Shown piece after piece: positions 56,566 through 64,000 of a DNA stretch of 64,000 nt (positions are counted from its first letter, which is position 1; the number at the start of each line of letters is the position of its first letter). The stretch spans positions 744,001 to 808,000 of the forward strand of contig MCGT01000001.1 of NCBI GenBank assembly GCA_002104935.1, written 5' to 3'. This DNA comes from Hesseltinella vesiculosa. Lineage: Eukaryota > Mucoromycota > Mucoromycetes > Mucorales > Cunninghamellaceae. The translations under genes were made by a program, and so were the position numbers. The notes below the pieces were generated by a model that saw nothing but the letters and a program-made list of their open reading frames with translations, searched no databases and had not been told where the DNA came from.

Positions 56566-58525
56566 ATGCTGCAAAGTGATGATACCCCAGTAGAAGCCGG
56601 CCAAGCCAGCGAAAGCCCCTCTTCTTCTAGCCAAAGACACAGCCCCTGTCCTGAAGATGTCGTCCGCGCCACCAGTCCTCCAGGACGTCGTTACCTCAAG
56701 CCTGTCAATGGCATTCAAGTCAAAGGCTTTGCACGATCAGGTAATAAACATCGAGTGTTTCATTGCACGTGCTCACTCATATCTTCTCATTCCAAAACTG
56801 TGTACGCTTATCTAAATAGCACAGCGAAGGTCGTCCGTCGTCACCCTGGGCAGTATTGAGCGACTTCAGCATTTTTACGCTAAAAAAGACTTGGTGATCA
56901 ACAAGTAAAGAAGCGCAAAGGGGGATACATCGACGTCATTATGATCATTTACTGACACCCATTCCCCCTTATCTCGTTTTTAATTTGTATCATAGAATTG
57001 GCACCCTTGGCTTCAAAAAAGGCGAACCTCTTCCAGAAGAGGACGAGGAGGACGATTGGACAGTGGATGCCAAAGAACCGCCTCCTTTATGGAAGGACTG
57101 GGATGTAGAAACCAATTTGGATGCGTTACTGGCCACTTGTTTCCAAGACATTCAGCATGCCCTGGCTGTTTGGGCTCTGGTGACCGGGCCAAACAGTTCC
57201 ATGTCAACAGTGTCGCTTGATTCGGAGTCCAGCAGCAGCAGCAGCTGCAGCACTCGCAGCGACCTCGGCATGGTGCCGAGCTTTCCTGTCCTTCCGCTCG
57301 TGGAATCCGTCACCAAGATGATTCGGTCTGTGAAGACCTACTCATTGTACCGTCATGATCTCCCGCTTGACAAACTCTCTCGCCTGCGTCAGGCTTCTTT
57401 AGCCCTTTTGTCAACCATCAAAGACATGGAAGATCGGTACCGTAAAGGCAGCAGTCAAGACCACCCTAGCCAAGGTGATCAAGATGCAGCCACAAAACCT
57501 ACCGGCAAGAGCAGCCCTACCCAATCTGAACCAGGCTTTCTCTATCAACCTCCTTACTTTGACCACCTGGGTGACGAAAGACAGGCGATCCTGGATTATT
57601 TAGCCGTCGTGGAAAAAAACGTGCTTACACCCTCTCATCGACGCCACCATTTGGCTGCCCGCCGCCGGCAGACCTCCTTCACACAAGAAATCCGCGATCT
57701 GATTATCAGTGCCTCGGCTTCGGAAGCTTCGTCATCCGATGGCGAGGTGGATGACGACGAAGTGTCGCTCCATGCAAGTACAACACCATCCATCTCTTGG
57801 TTCACCCCTGGTTGTTATGAAGACGATGCCCTCGGTAAAGCTTTTTTTTTTTTTTTTCCTATTCCCTTTTGGGGCTTGACCAACCATTTCTTTACTTCTA
57901 AACAGGTCGGTACCATGCCTTTTTAACCGACCATTATAGCGAGCCTATTCCTTCCCCTCACGAGGATGAGGACTTGTTTTGGGAAGCCTTGACGTACGAT
58001 GAACAGCGATACAAAAGAACAGGATTGACACCTCTTTTTTTCATGCAACTAGGACGGGCGTCGTGCTGTGCCAGGTGTACAACGAGGTGGCTAGACGATC
58101 CGATCGACCTTTTGGATTTATTCACAAAATTCATCAAGACACCCAGAGGTTATATCGTTCCATCGAGAATCTCAACTTTTTTGCTGCGTAAATACCTGCC
58201 CCTCCCCTACCGATCAAATGAACCCCTATGCATGAAGCTCATGCTTTTTTTTTCACCTAGTGCATGTAAATTTCGATTCGAGTTGGTATTTCAGCCATTC
58301 GACTCGGTGCAAATCGCCAAGAAAACCGATATTGGAATGACAATGGTAAAGCTGTGAATGTGCATGGAAATTTGATCATGGCTCAATTTTCTTTTCTATT
58401 TTCTTCTCCAAACTTTCACTCTACAGCTGAAGGCTTGCCTGCAGCGGTTCTGTGACAAGGTGAGGGATGAATTAAATCAACCGACAGAGGCCCCTTGTTT
58501 TACAACGTCCTTGCAAGCCAGCTAA
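56566..58525 (+). CDS. Cytoskeleton-type protein with a possible CH-like segment (unrecognised family)
   Basis: Seven exons (56566-56740, 56820-56904, 56996-57834, 57906-57993, 58053-58187, 58261-58345, 58427-58525) give about 501 residues. The first 90 residues are Ser/Pro-rich, with VNGIQVKGFARSAQRRSSVV. A conserved-looking block KIGTLGFKKGEPLPEEDEED and PPPLWKDWDVETNLDALL follows, then a long region with Ser-rich linkers. Near the C terminus, TTGVVLCQVYNEVARRSDRP, FGFIHKIHQDTQRLYRSI and ENLNFFAACKFRFEL are reminiscent of a calponin-homology fold (G-x-x-LC-x-V-x-N; E-N-x-x-F-x-x-AC). A cytoskeletal or polarity role is inference. The last exon may continue past a possible donor at 58457, which would change the final 22 residues. 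Confidence 0.72.
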
Positions 58526-58906
58526 TGACCAAACTCCTTGATACCCATCCCCTCATTTTCACCACTCTCCTTTTTTTTTTAAATGGGCGAGAGATAAGCC
58601 GTGTTCACAATCACCCAGGCACAAAGCTATTAAAAAAGAATGTTTCATCCATTGTTCTTTTGAAACGTTTTCAAAGTTGGTGCATAGAGCATGGGTGGGA
58701 CAAAATGAAACTGCCTCGCAGGTTGGCATAGAGGATTCATGATTTGATTAATTTTTTTTATTTTTATTTGTAAACAAATCTAAACAGCATTCATGGGGAT
58801 AATGGAGTGAACGGAAAGAGTGAAAAAACAACATGTGAACCACTAAGTAGCAAAAAAAAAAAAGAAAAACGAGAATATAAAATAGTAATTATACAGAGGG
58901 GTAGGA
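58526..58906. other. Convergent intergenic region
   Basis: These 381 bp lie between two stop codons on opposite strands and are AT-rich. Only 3' untranslated sequence is expected and no feature is recognised. Confidence 0.45.
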
Positions 58907-61900
58907 TTAAGCAATGACGCGTTCAATGATTTCACTGGCAAGCTTGGAGTGCTGCAGGACATTGGTGGACATGGCACCAAAACCAGGTTCGGCAAGAGAC
59001 GTGAAGCCCGCCTCTTTCAGGAGATCCTTATGGGTCTTCATGCCAGTGGCGGTATCGTTGTTGAAGGATGGGTCGGAACAGGCGGCCAACAAGATGGTCT
59101 TGACGGATTCGATGACAGGCTGGGTGTTGCTGCTGAGCACAACCTGGTTCATCTTGGGTAGCAGGGAATCATAGACCAAGGAAAAGACTTCGGGCATGGC
59201 TGTGGCGGCCTCAGATAACAGGCCGTAAAGGATCAGGCGCTCAGCTTCGCTTTCGGCCGAATGGAGCAAGGTGGCCAGCATCGAAATCAGGAGCAAGGCG
59301 GTGGTGTCATCGGGGATATCCAGTTTTTCAAACAACCCATGGTACAAGCGCTGACCGTCGACGCCTTCCAGGACCATTAGGCTGCCACTGGACAAGCCAG
59401 CGAGGCGCAGCACGTCGGCAAGGGTGTCGTTCTTCATGGCCATGGGCAGCAGGCTGCCGAGATAGCCAAGCGTCTGGGCCTCGACCATGGCAGTGTCTTG
59501 TTTACATTCAATGTCCAAAAAGGCTGTCAGGGCTTGGTAGACGGTGTCCCTGGCATTGGTATATCGGATGCCTTTCAAAAACACAGTGGCCATAGCAAAG
59601 GAGAAGTGGGTGGTAAAGTTGATGCCGCACAATTCGTCGAGTTCGCGGGCCACATCGCTCATCGGTTCGCGTGCGACCAAGAGCACGTCCATCATGGTGT
59701 CACCAGTAAACAATTCATCGTTGTCCAGGGCCCGCACCACGGCCAGAAGCAGTTCGACAGACATGCAGAAGGTCTGGCTGTTGTTGACCTGCACTAGAGC
59801 CACTGCCACCCAGAACAATGGCAGCAGGTAGCGCGATTCGGATGGCAGGCTTTCAACAATGTTCTTGAGACACATCACAATACTGAGCACCAGACTGGGG
59901 TCGGCTTCGTTAAAGATGGCCAAGGCGCCACGCAACGCAACTAATATCTGGTATAGAAGGTCGTCATCGACTTCTTCACGGCCCAAGCAGCCCAGCACCA
60001 CAAATGCGCGAGGCTGGATGGCCGGGTTGAATTGGAAAGCTGTACTTGCGACCAAACTCATCCATCGAGCTCGCCACACGTTCGCAACATCTAAAAAAAA
60101 AGGTGAGCTCTTGTTGCTTTGGTTTGTTTTTGTGATGAGTAATTCCATTCTTACCAGAGGAAGGAGCGCCCCGTTTCAAGACATCCAACAGCTGGGAGAT
60201 GATGCTTTCCAGAGCCAGAAGTTGGATGGGCTCGGCGGTATCGTTCATGGTGTCAGGGGTCAGGGTGAAAGCATTGGCATGGGATTTGTGAAGGCCAAAG
60301 AGCAGGCGGAATTTGGAGTCCGACACCTCGGTCAGGAGCATCTGTAGGTGTTGGACATTGGCATCAGGCAATGGCATCGACGTGCAAAGGGACTGGATCA
60401 TGTTGACGACCAGGCCGTGGACAGAAGCACGGATCATGGTAGGACCGACACCAACGACAATCGACACAATGTGGAAGATTTCTGGGACATAGCTCTTGAC
60501 AGGGCCGCGGTTGTTGAAGGACAGCATAAGGATGAAGCGGATCAACACGGCGATCTCGGTCCAGGTCCAATGCTCGGTCAGGGTGCGAGTGGGTTTGAAA
60601 GAAGTCTTTTGCAGCACCTTGCGCAGCCGTGAGATCACTTTGCCACGCACCGCTACATTCGACAGAGTCACAAATGTGTCGGCCATAGCTTCGGCCTGCG
60701 GTGAGCCCACGCCATGCTCATTTGAGAACTGGATAAATGTGTCCAGCACCAAGTTCAATATGTCATCAACCTTGCCAATCGTTTTCCATATCTTGGCTTG
60801 CACCAGCTTGTACATCTAGCATCACAAAGAAAAACAGAAAAGAAGGATGGTCAGTGAGCTGAGGTTTTGTCGTTTTTCTTTTTTTCTATTTTACATCAGT
60901 GCGTGAGACAGTCAAGTCGATGAGGAGACGGATGACTTCCTTTGTTTTGGCTAGGTCTGGATTGGAGTCGTCATCAGAGGAATGGCAGAAGAGGGCGACA
61001 TTGGGTAGCCAGGGCACCATGTAATCCAGGCACAGGTATCGCAAAGGTTCACTGGACTTGTTGAAGCCAACAAAACATTCGCTGAGGAATTCCAATGTCA
61101 GGTTGGGCTCCGCGTTGGCGATCTTTTCACTGATACCGACAATAAACGCCGAGCTATTGGCAGGAAGACATAGATCTAAAACAAAAGTACAAGAAAAAAA
61201 ATAATGCTTGAGCATCGGTGCTATTGCTGATAATATGCTTTCGTATTTTCTTTTACCTCGTGCATCCAGGAGTTGTTTGCCAACATCAAAGTCAAATGTC
61301 ATGCTCAAGGAGTACAGCAGGTTGTAGGCAGCCAGGCGAAGGTTGGGATCGTCGCTACCAATGTTCAGTAGGGCCATGTTCAGCAATCGGCCTGGTACAT
61401 CGTTGGGGCGAATGTTACGTTCCGAGATATTGGCGGGCTTGCTCATTTCATGACGTCGTTTGCTGTGCCGGATGGCCTGTGGTAAAAAAAAAAAGTGTCA
61501 ATTGGGGTCAGAGGGGGAGGGGGTCAAGTCAACTTACGCTAACAACAGCATCACGCTTGGGGGTGGATAGGATCAGCTGCGACTTGCCCCTGTTGTATTT
61601 AAAGGACAATTCGTTGGAGCTTGATTCGGCGGTGCGGCCAAGGGTGATGTCTTCAATTTCTGAGATGTGGTATACATCGTTGGTGACCATGTTGACGCCA
61701 TAGAGCAGTTCTTGTTTTCGCACAGTCATGATCTGGACATACTCCGCACTCACCTTGATGGTCACGGGGATATTCAACTTGTACTGTGATACCTTGTTCA
61801 CGGGGTAAAACACGGTGCTTGATTCCGTGTCCAGAGCAGCTACGGTGAAAGAAGAAAATGAGAATGGTTCGCTTGGTGCGAGTGCTTAAGCCGCTTACTT

Positions 61901-63971
61901 GTCGCTTTGGGTAGGCGGACTTCGGTTGGTTGGATGTGCTCGTGCAGTTCGGCGAGGGTGACAGAGAAGGTGAAGCGCTTGCTGAGCTTATTGGAGATGG
62001 GGCGAGTCAGCTTCTTGATGTACTTGCGCAAGTACGAATTGGGGTTGTACATGTGAATAGCTGCGACGTTTTCGATGCCGTCAAAAGGAAGCAGTTGGAT
62101 GATTTGGTTCATCCAAAGATTCGAGAGTTCGCATGAAGGTCCAAACAGGGTCAGATCTACCACCAATTCGAATTGTTTGCTGGTCGTGGCACGTTCCAAG
62201 GTCTAAGGACAAAGTAGGCAGTGAAAAGGATAGGTGAGATACTGATATGAAAGATTTTTTTTTTTTTACCTGGAGAATGTAGTAGGTGAGCAATTCAAAG
62301 TCAATGGAGTCGCTGATGACATTGCGGGTAATAAAGTAGTAGATGCGACGGCCAGCACGCGACACGCCTCCTTCGTAAAAGATGTTTTTGGACGCAATGG
62401 GCTCGACGCTGCGATGGCTGTTACGACGCATGAACTCGGCATAGAGCTGGTTGGACGCTGCGAAGTTGTAGGAGCGTAGGCCACTGACTTCCTGCTTGGG
62501 GATCTCGGGCGGGCGGCCCAGTTGGGCAAGAAGGTTGGAGAATTTGTCGAGCTGGCGTTTCCAGGTCGTCATGGATTCCTGGTCACCATGGCCACGGAAG
62601 CGGCGGGTGGCCAAGTCACGGGAGATGCGTTCGAGATTGTCGGCGAGCACACGGTGAAGCACAGCATAACTCTTATCGTCCATGGGGCTGGTGTCGGTTT
62701 CCTGATCGGGTGTGCCGGCTGTAGGAGGGGGCACAATGGAGATTTCGCGCAAGAAGCTAGTGACCTTGTAGATGTTGTTGGTCAAAAAGTCGTTGAGAAC
62801 AATCATGTAGGTTTCCTTGGACCCAAACAGGACATTGTTGGCGAGATTCTGGATGACCTTGGTGGCCATCAAGTGGCCGCGCCGCATCTCGCGAGAGACG
62901 GTGGTCATGGGCTTGATCAGGCCCTCAGATTCGGGAGAGGCAATGGCTGGACAGAAGAAGCGCAAGAAGATAAAGGCACCCACAGCAGTGTACTTTGCAT
63001 CAGGGAATCGTCCACGCACTGACGCCAATATACAATTACACACTTCGCGGAAAGATCTGCAAAGTAAAGAGAAAAAAAGTCAGGGTCAATGATAAAAAAA
63101 GGAAGAGTCCTTTCTTACCTTGGGGCTTGATCTGCCGATTGACAAATGGCATTGAGGAGCATTTCGGTGGAGCTCACGACATTGTCTTTGTTCCTGGCAA
63201 CATCTTCGCTTGGTCCGACCTTGGAGGAGTCGAGTTCATAGGTGCGTTCCTCAGGTGGGCGTTCAAGCGATTTTTGGAAGATGGGTTGTAGGACAGATTG
63301 AACATACTCGGTACCGTTCTTCTTGGCAAAGGCTGACAGCAAGCGGGTGGCAATACTGGTGCGGCGGAACAATTCGGTTTCGCTTTCGGTGCGTTGCACT
63401 TCCTTTTCAATGACAGCTTTCAATAATACCATTGTCTTGCCACGGGACGCAAAGCTTGCCAGTAGAGCATTGGCTACATCATCCACGTCACTTGCCGGGC
63501 ATACATCACACAGCGACAAACTGATACTGAGGTCGGACTCGACAAGCATCTACAGGGAAAATAAAAAGTGTAAGCCGCTACAGCCTCCGATTCTTTGCCT
63601 CTGACTTACATCCACCAGCTTTTCATAACGATCGGTCATGACAGTTTCCGCGAGGTTCTCAAATTCGGTACCTTGGTTTAGAATGTTGGTCAGGACTTGC
63701 ATAAAGGCGGTACGCATGCGAGTATCTTCATGGTAGCCCATGGACAGTGAGTACTTCAGACCAGCATCCACATTGGCACTGAGCAAATTCGACATGGCAA
63801 GAATGGTGCAGTCTTTCAATGGGGCAAGATACGTAGCATTTTCCTTGCTCTGAATCGAGGGAGGGGGGGAAGAGCGAGAGTGAGTGTTACGATGAGATAA
63901 AAAAAATAGATGCGTACCTTGTTGATATTGGCAATGTCTTGACCGCGTCTCGTTGAAGCAACAGCTTCGGT
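58907..63971 (-). CDS. Neurofibromin/IRA-type Ras GTPase-activating protein (5' end outside window)
   Basis: Ten exons are visible (63971-63918, 63849-63610, 63549-63119, 63056-62270, 62202-61899, 61839-61538, 61476-61257, 61175-60895, 60815-60155, 60090-58907), giving 1487 C-terminal residues; the N terminus lies beyond the end. The RasGAP domain includes TELFRRTSIATRLLSAFAKK, where the Arg after LF fits the arginine finger of neurofibromin, and GAFIFLRFFCPAIASPES, the FLR signature. Behind it is a Sec14-like region (KQFELVVDLTLFGPSCE; WMNQIIQLLPFDGIENVAAI; HMYNPNSYLRKYIKKL) and a PH-like part, then the long neurofibromin C-terminal helical region (FLDVANVWRARW-type, here DVANVWRARWMSLVASTAF) ending RVIA. 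It accelerates GTP hydrolysis by Ras at the membrane. All exon phases agree. Confidence 0.93.
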
Positions 63972-64000
63972 CTAATATGCGAAAAATCAATGAGACCCTT

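Overview
The window looks like nuclear DNA of an early-diverging filamentous fungus, most likely Mucoromycota. The genes are split by many short introns, often 45-130 bp, with long T homopolymers before the acceptor. The gene set is fungal: a Ste12 factor with C2H2 fingers, a copper-fist factor, CYP51, N-myristoyltransferase, and an SSA-type HSP70 ending in EEVD. There is a lone, dispersed 5S rRNA gene. Three decayed zinc ribbons resemble Fanzor, the eukaryotic TnpB relatives, which are known from such fungi. The phylum call is inference; the fungal call is secure. Exon boundaries were placed by hand from GT/GC-AG sites and reading-frame continuity, so start codons are less certain than exon interiors.

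Layout. 1-17 kb is dense in signalling and transcription genes: the tail of a proline-rich protein, a CaM-kinase-like kinase, Pol III subunit RPC9, a coiled-coil protein, an EAF-type elongation factor, a small acidic ORF, a Myb-like/PIP-box/HNH protein, an Rtr1/RPAP2-type CTD phosphatase, CK2 beta and an FYR-domain protein. 17-32 kb holds HSP70, the 5S gene, Ste12, CYP51, a SWIB-domain protein, a four-helix membrane protein and a Nudix hydrolase.

32.5-36.5 kb is accessory DNA. It contains a Fanzor-like relic, tandem duplications, a 1.5-kb inverted repeat whose loop is a coding-frame minisatellite, and a zinc-knuckle ORF. 36.6-45.3 kb has N-myristoyltransferase, a flavin monooxygenase, a secreted S9 peptidase with an apparent frameshift, a second Fanzor-like relic and the copper-fist regulator. 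A third relic lies just upstream of eIF2 alpha (46.9 kb). AP-3 beta, a secreted subtilase with a His-rich tandem-repeat tail, a protein with a possible calponin-homology-like segment, and the 3' three-quarters of a neurofibromin-type RasGAP complete the window.

The genes do not form one pathway. Several are arranged as close divergent pairs that probably share promoters: kinase/RPC9, HNH protein/RPAP2, CK2 beta/FYR protein and membrane protein/Nudix. The most unusual items are the Myb-PIP-HNH protein, the three Fanzor-like relics within 14 kb and the inverted-repeat element.
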